The notes: generated by a model from the sequence alone, not told the origin. DNA of 9,900 bases from Actinomycetes bacterium (GCA_023429855.1 JAEZDB010000314.1:1-9900); one strand, 5' to 3'; numbered from the stretch's first letter, positions 1 to 6,667 are shown. A program made the numbers and translations.

Positions 1-276
1 GCGCTGGCGTTCGCGGGCGCGGGCCAGCGCCTGCTCGTCGCTCGGCATCAGCGCCCGCACCGCGGTCAGCGCGGCGGGCCGCACGATCAGCGGCGCTTCT
101 TCGTAGGTCGGGTCGCCGTCTTCTTCGTCGTACCAGTCGGCTTCGGGGTCCGTGAACCGGATCGTCGTGAACGCCCGCGGCAGTTCGGCAGGGTCGAGCA
201 TCGCGGTGATCGCGTCGGCGTAGCTGGCGGAGACGGTGAACACGTCGCCACTCGTGAGGTAGATCGTTGATGGCAT
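1..276 (-). CDS. Unrecognised protein, N-terminal 92 residues (runs off left edge)
   Basis: The frame is open from an ATG at 276-274 to the edge of the window, so the C-terminus is missing. A GGAG lies on the coding strand at 289-286, nine bases before the ATG, which supports this start. The protein begins MPSTIYLTSGDVFTV, which reads like two short beta strands. A very acidic stretch follows at residues 43-60 (DPEADWYDEEDGDPTYEE), then an Ala/Arg-rich helix-like segment up to the edge. There is no signal peptide and no membrane segment. Codon third positions are strongly G/C, as expected for a real gene here. I recognise no family and assign no function. It lies downstream of the TetR gene on the same strand, but the 260-base gap with hairpins makes co-transcription unlikely. 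Confidence 0.7.
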   Translation of the reverse strand, partial: MPSTIYLTSGDVFTVSASYADAITAMLDPAELPRAFTTIRFTDPEADWYDEEDGDPTYEEAPLIVRPAALTAVRALMPSDEQALARARERQR

Positions 277-536
277 GGTGCGTTGCTCCAGCACTCGGCC
301 AAGCCGTCCGTCGCCCTGCGGTGCCCCGCTGAGGGGCGTACGCGTTCGGCCGCCCCGCTCGGAGGCGCCCGTCGCCGCGCCAGGCGTCGAAACGCCGCGC
401 AGGAAGCTCAGGATGGTTTGGCGCGACCCCAGGGAGCGTGGGGGCCGCAGTCGCGATCCGATGCGCCGCGCGCAGTCAGACCAGAAGCCGGTCAGCACCG
501 AGGGTAGCGCGGCGCCGCGCGTTCGTCGAGGGGCGC
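277..536. other. Non-coding gap with two small hairpins
   Basis: This is a 260-base G/C-rich stretch between the TetR stop codon and the start of the edge gene. Overlapping frames on both strands are open, but they are Arg/Pro/Ser-rich and look like by-products of G+C content. Two hairpins are visible. One is GCCCC-GCTGA-GGGGC at 323-337, extendable by two wobble pairs. The other is at 377-400: GCGC, a CA bulge, GGCGT, a CGAA loop, ACGCC and GCGC. Read on the minus strand, the second could end the TetR transcript and the first would sit in the leader of the edge gene. Neither has a T-run, so these roles are guesses. Confidence 0.4.
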
Positions 537-1127
537 TCAGCGCGTTTGCGCCGCGGCGACCGACGCGTGGAGCGTCGACATCGCAAGGTCGCGGATCTCG
601 GCGCGGTCGACGGTGGGGCGGTCGAGCCAGTCGAGGACGATCGCGATGAGCGACGCGAGCCAGCCGTGGATTGCGAGCCGCAGCCGCTCGCTGGGTTCGT
701 CATCACCGGAGAAGGCGGCGAGGATGCGCTGCTCCTGGCGGCGGAGGTTGTCGTCGACGAGTTCGCGGACGCGTTCGTCGGCGCTGACCGCGCCGCGGAA
801 GATCGCGCGGTAGCCGTGCGGATGGGTGCTCACGTAGTCGAGGTAGCCGTCGATCGACGCCTGCAGCCGTTGGTCGGGGGCGAGGCTTGGATCGGGCGTG
901 GTCGCGGCGAGGATGGCCCGCGTCTCGTGCTCGATCACGGCGTGCAAGAAGCCCCGTTTGCTCCCGAAGTAGTGGTAGAGCAGGCCGCGTGAGACGTCGG
1001 CCTTCGCGGCGACGTCGTCGATCCAGACGTCGTCGTAGGGGTTCGTTGCGAAGAGCTCGCTGCCGATCGCGAGGAGCTGCGCGCGGCGCGCCTCCACGTC
1101 GAGCCGCTGTCGGGGCTTGTTAGACAC
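537..1127 (-). CDS. TetR/AcrR-family transcriptional repressor
   Basis: A 196-residue protein, the usual TetR length. Residues about 10-58 form the N-terminal DNA-binding domain: a first helix (RAQLLAIGSELFA), then the helix-turn-helix (IDDVAAKADVSRGLLYHYF), followed by the typical GSKRGFLHAVI. This pattern is diagnostic for the family. The remaining 140 residues are helical and variable, as expected for a ligand-binding and dimerisation domain; the ligand cannot be read from the sequence. The start is GTG at 1127-1125. No Shine-Dalgarno precedes it, but a -10-like TAGACT (minus strand, 1142-1137) lies nine bases upstream, so the message may be nearly leaderless. It is divergent from the alpha/beta hydrolase, and an inverted repeat at 1121-1142 overlaps its own start. 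It probably represses itself and the hydrolase; that is inferred from the layout. The family call is firm, the target is not. Confidence 0.93.
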   Translation of the reverse strand: MSNKPRQRLDVEARRAQLLAIGSELFATNPYDDVWIDDVAAKADVSRGLLYHYFGSKRGFLHAVIEHETRAILAATTPDPSLAPDQRLQASIDGYLDYVSTHPHGYRAIFRGAVSADERVRELVDDNLRRQEQRILAAFSGDDEPSERLRLAIHGWLASLIAIVLDWLDRPTVDRAEIRDLAMSTLHASVAAAQTR

Positions 1128-1142
1128 CAGTTCAATAGTCTA
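1121..1142. promoter_or_regulatory. Candidate TetR operator (inverted repeat)
   Basis: TAGAC (1121-1125) and GTCTA (1138-1142) form a perfect inverted repeat with 12 bases between them, 22 bases in all. One further G-C pair lies outside a single mismatch. It covers the first codons of the repressor gene and its -10-like TAGACT, in the only gap shared with the divergent hydrolase. Position and symmetry fit a TetR dimer site. No second copy was noticed in the window. Confidence 0.45.
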
Positions 1143-1200
1143 CCGTGCTGCTACCTGGCCAGCGACGACCGCTGCGCCGGCGACAGCAGGACGGTCCCGC

Positions 1201-2568
1201 GTGCACACGACAATGAGATTCAGGGACCGCGCACTGGTCACGGCGTGCGCGGCGACTGGCACGAGCGAGCGCGTCGCGCGGCGCCGCGGGGCCGGGCTCT
1301 TTCTGCCCGCGCTGTTCACGCAGCGCTACGCCAACATGGGCGGGCTCGACCCTGCCCGGTTCCGGCAGCAGATCGACGCCTGCCGCTCGTTGGAGGACGA
1401 GCGCTGGACCGCATGCTGGGACGCGATCGCCCTCGACGAGTTCCGCTTCGCGCAGGCGGCGCTCGCGCGGCTCGGCGGCGACTGGGCGCAGGCCCTGCCG
1501 CGGTCGCTTGAGGACGCCGCGAACGTTGAGGTGCTCACGGAGCTGATCGCGCCATACGCCACGCTGCTCGCCGACCACGCGTTGCGGCCGCCAGCCGACG
1601 AGGTCCGGCAGTTCGCTGCTGCGAACGCCGCGCTGCCCGCCGAGCAGGGCGCGGCCGTGGTCGAGCTCGTGGGTGCGCTTCTGCGATGCATCACCTACCT
1701 GCAGGTGAGCGCCTTCCCGGGCGGGACGCCGCAGCGCATGCGCGCCTACCACCGCTCGCGCCGGCTGTTCGACGCGCTCGCCACGGCGGTCGCGGCGGGG
1801 CTGGAGACGATCGTCGAGCAGGTCGCGATTCCCGCCGGGGCCGACACCGTCCACGCCTACCGCTGCTTGCCCGCCGGCCAGGCCGAGTGCCCGGTGGTGA
1901 TCGTCACGAACGGCCTTGAGGGCACCGTCCAAGAGCTGCTGGTGCCGCTCCTGCGCTATCACGCGTCGGGGCTCGGGGTCGTGGTGATGGAGATGCCGGG
2001 GTCGTATGCCTATACCGAGCCGATGTCGCCGAAGTCCGAGGCCGTCTACCGCTCCGTCATCGACGCCGTCGTCGACGACCCGCGTGTCGACGCGTCGCGC
2101 GTCGGGATCGTCGGCGTGAGCTTCGGCGGCTACTGGGCGGCCCGCATGGCCGCTGCCGATCACCGGCTGGTGTGCGCGGTCGCCTGCGGTGCGCCCACGC
2201 ACCGCAGCTTCCGCCCCAAGCTCGGTCTGCCCGAGGTCATTCTCGACGCGCTTGCCCACGTCACCGGAGCCACGACGCCCGTCGGGCTGCTGCGGCGCCT
2301 GCGCGCGCTGTCGCTCGACGGCCGCTACGCCGAGATCACGCAGCCGCTGCTCGTGATCAACGGCGACCACGACACGCTGCTCAGCACGCGCGACTCGCGC
2401 GACCTTGCCGCCGGCGCACCCGCGGCCGAGCTCCTCCTGTATCCCGGCGACGACCACTGCGCGATGGGCCACTACCGGGAGTGGCTCGACGAGACCCAGA
2501 CCTGGCTCGCCGGCCACCTGCTGGGAGAGGTCTCGACGGACGCGGGCCGCCGCGCCGCTGTCTCGTAG
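1201..2568 (+). CDS. Alpha/beta hydrolase (FrsA/DUF1100-like esterase group)
   Basis: A 455-residue serine hydrolase. The C-terminal 270 residues carry the alpha/beta-hydrolase signature: nucleophile elbow GVSFGG with Ser307, acid in NGDHDTLL (Asp391 likely), and catalytic His419 in GDDHCAMGH. Residues 1-220 form a long helical N-terminal region (RYANMGGLDPARF onwards). This resembles FrsA-like and pseudooxynicotine-hydrolase-like enzymes, in which such a region caps the active site. That subgroup is from memory; the hydrolase fold is certain. There is no signal peptide, so it is cytoplasmic. The start is uncertain. GTG at 1201 has AGGA nine bases upstream and is preferred; ATG at 1213 is in frame but lacks a ribosome site. 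A TTG at 1117 would overlap the repressor gene and the operator and is unlikely. It is probably controlled by the divergent TetR repressor. The substrate is unknown; an ester or C-C bond is typical. Confidence 0.88.
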   Translation: MHTTMRFRDRALVTACAATGTSERVARRRGAGLFLPALFTQRYANMGGLDPARFRQQIDACRSLEDERWTACWDAIALDEFRFAQAALARLGGDWAQALPRSLEDAANVEVLTELIAPYATLLADHALRPPADEVRQFAAANAALPAEQGAAVVELVGALLRCITYLQVSAFPGGTPQRMRAYHRSRRLFDALATAVAAGLETIVEQVAIPAGADTVHAYRCLPAGQAECPVVIVTNGLEGTVQELLVPLLRYHASGLGVVVMEMPGSYAYTEPMSPKSEAVYRSVIDAVVDDPRVDASRVGIVGVSFGGYWAARMAAADHRLVCAVACGAPTHRSFRPKLGLPEVILDALAHVTGATTPVGLLRRLRALSLDGRYAEITQPLLVINGDHDTLLSTRDSRDLAAGAPAAELLLYPGDDHCAMGHYREWLDETQTWLAGHLLGEVSTDAGRRAAVS

Positions 2569-2575
2569 AGCGACG

Positions 2576-2598
2576 AAAGCCCCGTCGGGCTCGGCTTT
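2576..2598 (+). terminator. Terminator-like hairpin after the hydrolase
   Basis: It begins eight bases after the hydrolase stop. AGCCC (2578-2582) pairs with GGGCT (2587-2591) around a CGTC loop. A competing outer pairing, AAAGCC (2576-2581) with GGCTTT (2593-2598), is also possible. Only a TTT follows, so it would be a weak intrinsic terminator. Confidence 0.35.
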
Positions 2599-2740
2599 GG
2601 AGGGTCCTCGCCCGGAGCGGAAGGCGCGCGCGGTGCCGACGCGGCTAGCCTAGTTGGGCGAGGTCGTGCGTCCGCCGACCTGAACCCGCGCCCAAGCATC
2701 GCCGTCGAGCTCACCAGCTCCGCGGTGCGGTTGCGCGATT

Positions 2741-2745
2741 GGAGG
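2741..2745 (+). promoter_or_regulatory. Ribosome binding site GGAGG fixing a TTG start
   Basis: This GGAGG lies six bases before the TTG at 2752. It is the best Shine-Dalgarno match seen in the window and decides this TTG over the in-frame GTG at 2725, which has no such site. Confidence 0.75.
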
Positions 2746-2751
2746 CAACCC

Positions 2752-2958
2752 TTGGCTGGCAAGAAGAAGACGACGTTCGCGAAGATGAACCGCGAGGCCA
2801 AGGTGCGCGAGAAGCGCCTGGCGAGCAAGCTGCGTAAGGAGCAGCGCCAGCGCGACCGCGCCGCCGGCATCGTGGTCGAGCACGAGGTCGAGGACCTCAG
2901 CCACCTCGACGTCGAGCACGTCGAAGGCGTCGTGCCCGACGTCAGCGTCGCGCGGTAG
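2752..2958 (+). CDS. Small charge-segregated protein, unknown function
   Basis: A 68-residue protein starting at TTG. Residues 1-42 are strongly basic and helical (MAGKKKTTFAKMNREAKVRE, then KRLASKLRKEQRQRDR). Residues 47-65 are acidic (VVEHEVEDLSHLDVEHVEG). There are no cysteines, membrane segment or signal peptide. The basic half could bind nucleic acid or the ribosome and the acidic half could fold back on it or bind a partner; both are guesses from composition. I have a vague memory of similar short MAGKKKTTF-type proteins in actinobacteria, which would make this a conserved family, but I cannot confirm it. The gene stands alone, 183 bases after the hydrolase, and ends at a strong terminator. 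A -10-like TAGCCT at 2646-2651 could drive it with a leader of roughly 90 bases. Coding is supported by the GGAGG site and the codon use. Confidence 0.75.
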   Translation: MAGKKKTTFAKMNREAKVREKRLASKLRKEQRQRDRAAGIVVEHEVEDLSHLDVEHVEGVVPDVSVAR

Positions 2959-2988
2959 CTGCGCCACTGCCAGCTGGCCCCCGAAACG

Positions 2989-3018
2989 ACGAAGGCCCCG
3001 CATCAGCGGGGCCTTCGT
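2989..3018. terminator. Strong hairpin terminator, probably bidirectional
   Basis: ACGAAGGCCCCG (2989-3000) and CGGGGCCTTCGT (3007-3018) form a perfect 12-bp stem with a CATCAG loop, followed on the plus strand by TCTTT. It lies between the small protein gene (plus) and tRNA-Gly (minus), which converge on it, so one hairpin probably ends both transcripts. The T-run is better on the plus side. Confidence 0.88.
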
Positions 3019-3024
3019 TCTTTA

Positions 3025-3098
3025 AGCGGCTGAAGGGACTCGAACCCTCGACCTTCTGCATGGCAAGCAGACGCTCTAGCCAACTGAGCTACAGCCGC
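3025..3098 (-). tRNA. tRNA-Gly (anticodon GCC)
   Basis: A complete cloverleaf of 74 bases including the discriminator. The acceptor stem is GCGGCTG (5', 3098-3092) with CAGCCGC (3032-3026), and the discriminator is T, usual for tRNA-Gly. The D arm has GCTCAGTTGGCTAGAGC. The anticodon stem TCTGC/GCAGA encloses the loop TTGCCAT, giving anticodon GCC, which reads GGC. The T arm contains GGTTCGAGTCC. CCA is not encoded and must be added after transcription. The strong hairpin follows six bases beyond the 3' end. Codon GGC is very common in the genes here, so this should be a major tRNA. Confidence 0.97.
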
Positions 3099-3627
3099 AA
3101 GGCGATGAGCGCCGAGGCAGCATAGCGAGCCTTCGTCGGCGGTGTCGCCAGGCTGGGGCGTCGGCGCGATCGAGTGGGTGGGGGCGGCGAAGCGAGCGCT
3201 CATTCAGCTGGGCGGTGATGCGCGTAGAGGCCGAGAACTCGGGCTGAATGGCGTTATGGGAGGGAGGGCCGAGCGGCCGCGAGACCCGGAATGGCCGTTC
3301 GGTGGATGACTTGCAGAGAATGGTCACACTTGTCCAATATGGAAACCGCATGAGCTTCGCAACGTAGCGAATCGTCGAGAAACGCTCCGTATTTCATGGA
3401 GAGCCGTACCGAAAATCGGCGACGGTCGAACCTCGGATGTCTGGGCGCCAAGCCGCTCCGGTCGAGCCAAGGGCTCAGTCGCTCACGATTTGAGGTTTCA
3501 ATCGGACCGGTCAGGCGGTACGTTTTGCGCTACATGACGCTGGTATTTCCCGATGCCTCGTCTCAACCCCCGAACCGCGGAACCCCCGAGCCGCGTCATC
3601 ACCACAGCCACGGAGAGGCTTCCCCTG
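3099..3627. other. Long intergenic region with an AT-richer core
   Basis: About 530 bases lie between tRNA-Gly and the start of the GntR-type regulator. Frames open on both strands here (for example minus 3254-3451) lack a ribosome site and normal composition and are not called genes. Bases 3301-3420 are exactly 50% G+C, against about 70% elsewhere. Visible symmetry: CATTCAGC (3201-3208) with GCTGAATG (3243-3250), 34 bases apart; TTCGC-AACGTA-GCGAA (3356-3371); and the 8-base palindrome GACCGGTC (3505-3512). The last lies about 115 bases before the regulator and could be part of an operator. I cannot place a convincing -35/-10 pair. The stretch may hold the promoters of both flanking genes or the remains of something older. 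Confidence 0.4.
3612..3618 (+). promoter_or_regulatory. Ribosome binding site deciding the regulator start
   Basis: GGAGAGG lies nine bases before the ATG at 3628. The longer in-frame start at 3553 would add 25 residues (MPRLNPRTAEPP...) that precede the normal beginning of GntR proteins, so 3628 is preferred. Confidence 0.7.
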
Positions 3628-4305
3628 ATGAACATTGAAGGCAGCATCGCGCGCACCACGGTGTCCGACGCCGTGTACCGGCGCTTGCGCGACCAGATCC
3701 TCGGCTCAGGTGCGGAGCCCGGAGCGCCGCTTCCCTCGGAGCGCACGCTGAGCGAGACGTTTGGCGTCAACCGCCACGCCGTCCGCGAAGCCATCAAGCG
3801 CCTGCAGCAGGCCGGTCTCGTCACGGTTGTCCACGGGGGCGCCACGCGCGTCACCGACTGGCGCCGCGAGGGTGGCCCCGAGCTGCTCGTCGCCGTGGCC
3901 AGCGGCCTGGAGTCCAGCGACCGCACGCGCCTGGCGCAGCAGATTATCGACGCGCGCGCGGCCACGGCCAAGCTCCTCGTCGAGGGTGCAGCCGGTTCCT
4001 CGGACTTCGACGCGAACGCCGCCGACGCCGTCACCGGCGCCAGCGACGAGACGGCCGTCATGGCCTATCGCGACCTGTGGCGCGACATCGCCTCGGTCAG
4101 CGGCAACCTCGCCGCCCAGCTCACGCTCAACAGCCTCAACGCCGGCCTCGACGCGCTCGAGAGCGAAGGCCTGGCCGTCTTCGAGGCCGAAGCCAGCCGC
4201 TCCGAGGCGATCACCGCGCTCGTCGGCGCGATCGCCAGCGGCGACGTCGCCGCCGCGCAGACCGCCGCAGCCGACGTGTTCGCGTCGCAGACGGTTCGCG
4301 TCTAA
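3628..4305 (+). CDS. GntR-family transcriptional regulator, FadR subfamily
   Basis: A 225-residue regulator. Residues 9-75 are a clear GntR winged helix: TVSDAVYRRLRDQIL, then LPSERTLSETFGVNRHAVREA (residues 35-55), the recognition helix running into IKRLQQAGLVTVVHGG of the wing. Residues 80-225 are all-helical and Ala-rich, the size of a FadR/FCD effector domain, with DARAATAKLLVEGAA resembling its first helices. The C-terminal domain contains no histidine, so it cannot have the Asp-His-His metal site of typical FCD proteins. This is closer to the metal-free FadR situation, although the ligand is not readable. Upstream is a long intergenic region. Downstream, 84 bases away and in the same orientation, is the oxidoreductase/SGNH unit, a possible target. 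The gene ends before a hairpin at 4323-4348, so it is probably a separate transcript. Confidence 0.9.
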   Translation: MNIEGSIARTTVSDAVYRRLRDQILGSGAEPGAPLPSERTLSETFGVNRHAVREAIKRLQQAGLVTVVHGGATRVTDWRREGGPELLVAVASGLESSDRTRLAQQIIDARAATAKLLVEGAAGSSDFDANAADAVTGASDETAVMAYRDLWRDIASVSGNLAAQLTLNSLNAGLDALESEGLAVFEAEASRSEAITALVGAIASGDVAAAQTAAADVFASQTVRV

Positions 4306-4322
4306 GCGCCACCCGCGTTTTC

Positions 4323-4348
4323 GGAGCGTCCGGGCAGCCGGGCGCTCC
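4323..4348 (+). terminator. Hairpin after the GntR-type regulator
   Basis: GGAGCGTCCGG (4323-4333) pairs with CCGGGCGCTCC (4338-4348) around a GCAG loop. The stem is 11 bp with one T-G wobble. It lies 17 bases after the stop codon and no T-run follows, so it is either a T-less terminator or a 3' stabilising structure. It separates the regulator from the leaderless promoter at 4377. Confidence 0.55.
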
Positions 4349-4376
4349 CATGCACCGATGACGGCGGCGCGCACGG

Positions 4377-4382
4377 CATAAT
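4377..4382 (+). promoter_or_regulatory. -10 box of a probable leaderless promoter
   Basis: CATAAT matches the -10 consensus TATAAT at five of six positions. Seven bases separate it from the ATG at 4390, so transcription should start at or next to the A of ATG. No ribosome site lies before that ATG and no good -35 is visible. Confidence 0.65.
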
Positions 4383-4389
4383 CCCCGCC

Positions 4390-5331
4390 ATGCGCGCCGC
4401 CTACATCGAGTCCTACGGTCAGACGCCCTCCGTTCGCGATCTGCCCGAGCCCGAAGGCGAGCTCCCGGTCGGCAGGGTCCTCGCGGCCGGCATCAACCCC
4501 GTCGACCTGATGATCTCGGGCGGCGAGTACTACGCCATCCGCCCCAAGCCGCCCTACACGCCGGGGATGGAGGGCGTCGCCGAGCGCGAAGACGGCTCCC
4601 GCGTCTACTTCGGCCGCCCCGGCGACCTCAAACACGGCTCGCTCGCCGAGCAGCTGCTGCTGCACCCCGACGAGACCTTCGACCTGCCCGAGGGCACCGA
4701 CCCGGCCGTCGCGATCGGCTGCGGCATCGCGGGGATCGCCGCGTACCTGTCGGTCGTCGACCGCGGCGCGATCAAACCGGGGGAGAAGGTCGTCGTGACC
4801 GGCGCCACCGGTGCCGCTGGGCGCCTCGCCGTGCAGATCGCCAAGAACGCCGGCGCCGGCGAGGTCGTCGCCATCGGGCGCAGCGAAGCCGCGCTCGAAG
4901 AGGTCAAGGCGCTCGGCGCCGACCAGACGCTGCGCTTCCACGGCCCGCTCTACCTGCACCAGGCGGAGCTGCGCGACTCGCTCGAGGGCGGCGCCGACCT
5001 GATCATCGACTTCACCTGGGGCGCGCCCGCCATGGCCGCGCTCAACTGCGCCGCGCAAGACGCCCGCCTGATCCAGGTCGGCAACGCGGCCAGCCTCGGC
5101 GTCGGCCTCAGCGCGACCGAGCTGCGCCGCGGCAACTACACGATCCAGGGCTACAGCAACTGGAACCAGACGCTCGAGCGCAAGCACGAGGCGTTCCTGG
5201 AGCTGCTCGCGCAGGTCAAGGACGGCAAGCTCAAACTCAACACCGAAGAGGTCGGGCTCGACGACGTACCTGCCGCTTGGGAGCGACAGGCCGGCTCGCC
5301 CGGTGCAAAGCTCGTCGTCGTGACCGACTAG
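4390..5331 (+). CDS. Zinc-free MDR-family NAD(P)H quinone oxidoreductase-like protein
   Basis: A 313-residue medium-chain dehydrogenase/reductase. Residues 1-115 are the GroES-like domain: MRAAYIESYGQ, then VLAAGINPVDLMISGGEYY and PPYTPGMEGVAE, typical of quinone oxidoreductases. Residues 130-270 are the Rossmann domain, with the nucleotide-binding turn TGATGAAG at 137-144 and LAVQIAKNAGA. The cysteine-rich structural zinc loop and catalytic Cys/His of alcohol dehydrogenases are missing, so this is the zinc-independent branch. That branch reduces quinones or activated C=C bonds with NAD(P)H. The substrate is unknown. At 313 residues it is slightly short for the family (about 320-340). There is no Shine-Dalgarno, but a -10 box at 4377 suggests a leaderless message. 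The SGNH-like gene follows after 12 bases and is surely co-transcribed. Control by the upstream GntR-type regulator is possible. Confidence 0.92.
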   Translation: MRAAYIESYGQTPSVRDLPEPEGELPVGRVLAAGINPVDLMISGGEYYAIRPKPPYTPGMEGVAEREDGSRVYFGRPGDLKHGSLAEQLLLHPDETFDLPEGTDPAVAIGCGIAGIAAYLSVVDRGAIKPGEKVVVTGATGAAGRLAVQIAKNAGAGEVVAIGRSEAALEEVKALGADQTLRFHGPLYLHQAELRDSLEGGADLIIDFTWGAPAMAALNCAAQDARLIQVGNAASLGVGLSATELRRGNYTIQGYSNWNQTLERKHEAFLELLAQVKDGKLKLNTEEVGLDDVPAAWERQAGSPGAKLVVVTD

Positions 5332-5343
5332 AGGGCCATCCCC

Positions 5344-6627
5344 ATGAGCAGCCCCCGGTTCGACGTCAACGCCCTCCGTCCCGACACGGACGACCTCCCG
5401 GAGCTCGTCGCAGCCCCTGAGGTCACGCCGCTGCCGTGGCTGCTGCATGCCTACGGGCACTCGTTTATCGAAGGCGGCGACGACACGTGGGGCCCGCAGT
5501 TCCCCAACCGCCTCAGCTCGCGCCTGGCCTCGCGCCTGCGCGCGGTCGAGATCAACCACGCCAAGGGCGCCAGCGCCCTCTCGTGCGACAACGAGCCCAA
5601 CCGCGAAGGCGCGCTCTGGGCGACCGAGGGCGGCTGGGTCACCGTGCTGCAGACGGCCGTGCCCGAGGCGCGCACCGGGCACCCGATGCTCTGCCCGCAG
5701 CAGCTCGTCGTGCTGATGAACGGCCAGCTGGAGTGGGCGATCGCCGGTGACCGCACCCCCGACCTCTACCCGGGCGTGCTGCGCACCGTGCTGCGCCGCC
5801 TGCGCGCCGCGGCGCTCTACCACGACACCCACCCGTCGGTGCGGATCATGGGGCTGCAGGAGCGCTTTGAGGGCCGCACCCGCAACTCGGGCAACGGCAT
5901 GACGCTGCTGAAGTCCGAGAAGGCCGCCGTCGACATCGACGTGCCCGAGTGGTACCCCGGCGGCCTGGCGATCGACGTCGGCGGGACCTACTTCGAACAC
6001 GCCGCGGCCGACGTGGTCGTCACCCTCGACGGCGAGCAGCTCGGCGTCTTCGAGGGCACCAAGCTCGCCCCGGCCACCGTGGGGACGGAGAACCCCGACC
6101 TGTCTCCCTGGAGCTACCGCATCGACGGCTCGCTCCTGAGCCCCGGCAAGCACCGGATCCGCCTGGAGTACGTGAACGTGAAGGGGTGGGGGTCGTTCAA
6201 CTACTGGCAGATCGAGGCGATCCAGCCGCCGCTGATCCTGCTGCCCGAAGCGCTGCGCATGCCCGGCGAATGGGATACCGCGCCGGTGAAGTCGAACTTC
6301 AACGTCTACGAAGAAGACCGCCTCGTCATCGACGCCCTGCAGCGCGGCGTCGCCCGCGAGTTCGAGGACGGCAACGTGCAGTACGTGCCGCTCCAGGACC
6401 TCATGGACTTCGAGCAGGAGCTCTACAGCGAGGACCAGCTCCACCCCAACGCCCACGGCGCCGACCTCATTGCCGAGCGCCTCTACGACCACGTCGTCGC
6501 GAACTGGACCCGCGAGCACGCCCGCGCCACGGGCACCGCCGTCCCGCGCGAGCGCACGCCGCGCGAGATCCAGATTCAGAAGGTCCGCAGCCAGCTCGGG
6601 CTGGTCAAGCGACGGTTGGCCGGCTAG
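5344..6627 (+). CDS. SGNH/GDSL-like hydrolase with an inserted beta-rich domain
   Basis: A 427-residue protein. GAGGG at 5331-5335, eight bases before the ATG, is its ribosome site. Residues 34-44 (LLHAYGHSFIE) match SGNH block I with GHS instead of GDS; Ser40 is the likely nucleophile. Residues 361-369 (YSEDQLHPNAHG region) match block V, with Asp364 and His367 of the DxxH pair. Asn126 in LVVLMNGQLEW could serve as block III, though the usual GxND is degenerate. Between these blocks, residues about 192-292 read as alternating short beta strands (GGLAIDVGG, VVVTLDGEQLGVFEG, HRIRLEYVNVKGWG), like a carbohydrate-binding or jelly-roll module. The C-terminus is a charged helix. No signal peptide is seen, so it is probably cytoplasmic. 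It is expected to cleave or transfer an ester (acyl) group, possibly on a sugar; that is inference. It is second in an operon with the oxidoreductase. Confidence 0.75.
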   Translation: MSSPRFDVNALRPDTDDLPELVAAPEVTPLPWLLHAYGHSFIEGGDDTWGPQFPNRLSSRLASRLRAVEINHAKGASALSCDNEPNREGALWATEGGWVTVLQTAVPEARTGHPMLCPQQLVVLMNGQLEWAIAGDRTPDLYPGVLRTVLRRLRAAALYHDTHPSVRIMGLQERFEGRTRNSGNGMTLLKSEKAAVDIDVPEWYPGGLAIDVGGTYFEHAAADVVVTLDGEQLGVFEGTKLAPATVGTENPDLSPWSYRIDGSLLSPGKHRIRLEYVNVKGWGSFNYWQIEAIQPPLILLPEALRMPGEWDTAPVKSNFNVYEEDRLVIDALQRGVAREFEDGNVQYVPLQDLMDFEQELYSEDQLHPNAHGADLIAERLYDHVVANWTREHARATGTAVPRERTPREIQIQKVRSQLGLVKRRLAG

Positions 6628-6667
6628 GGCTGCGGGCCGAGGCGCGCGTGCTGAACGCGGCGGCGAC

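Noticed and set aside
1132..2517. A 461-codon minus-strand frame opposite the alpha/beta hydrolase
   Set aside because: The plus strand carries the Ser-Asp-His motifs of a real hydrolase; the antisense product is Arg/Gly/Val-rich and patternless.
3076..3451. Two overlapping minus-strand frames in the tRNA-Gly/GntR gap
   Set aside because: No ribosome site, no normal codon bias, and one overlaps the tRNA. Both are probably chance openings in AT-richer DNA.
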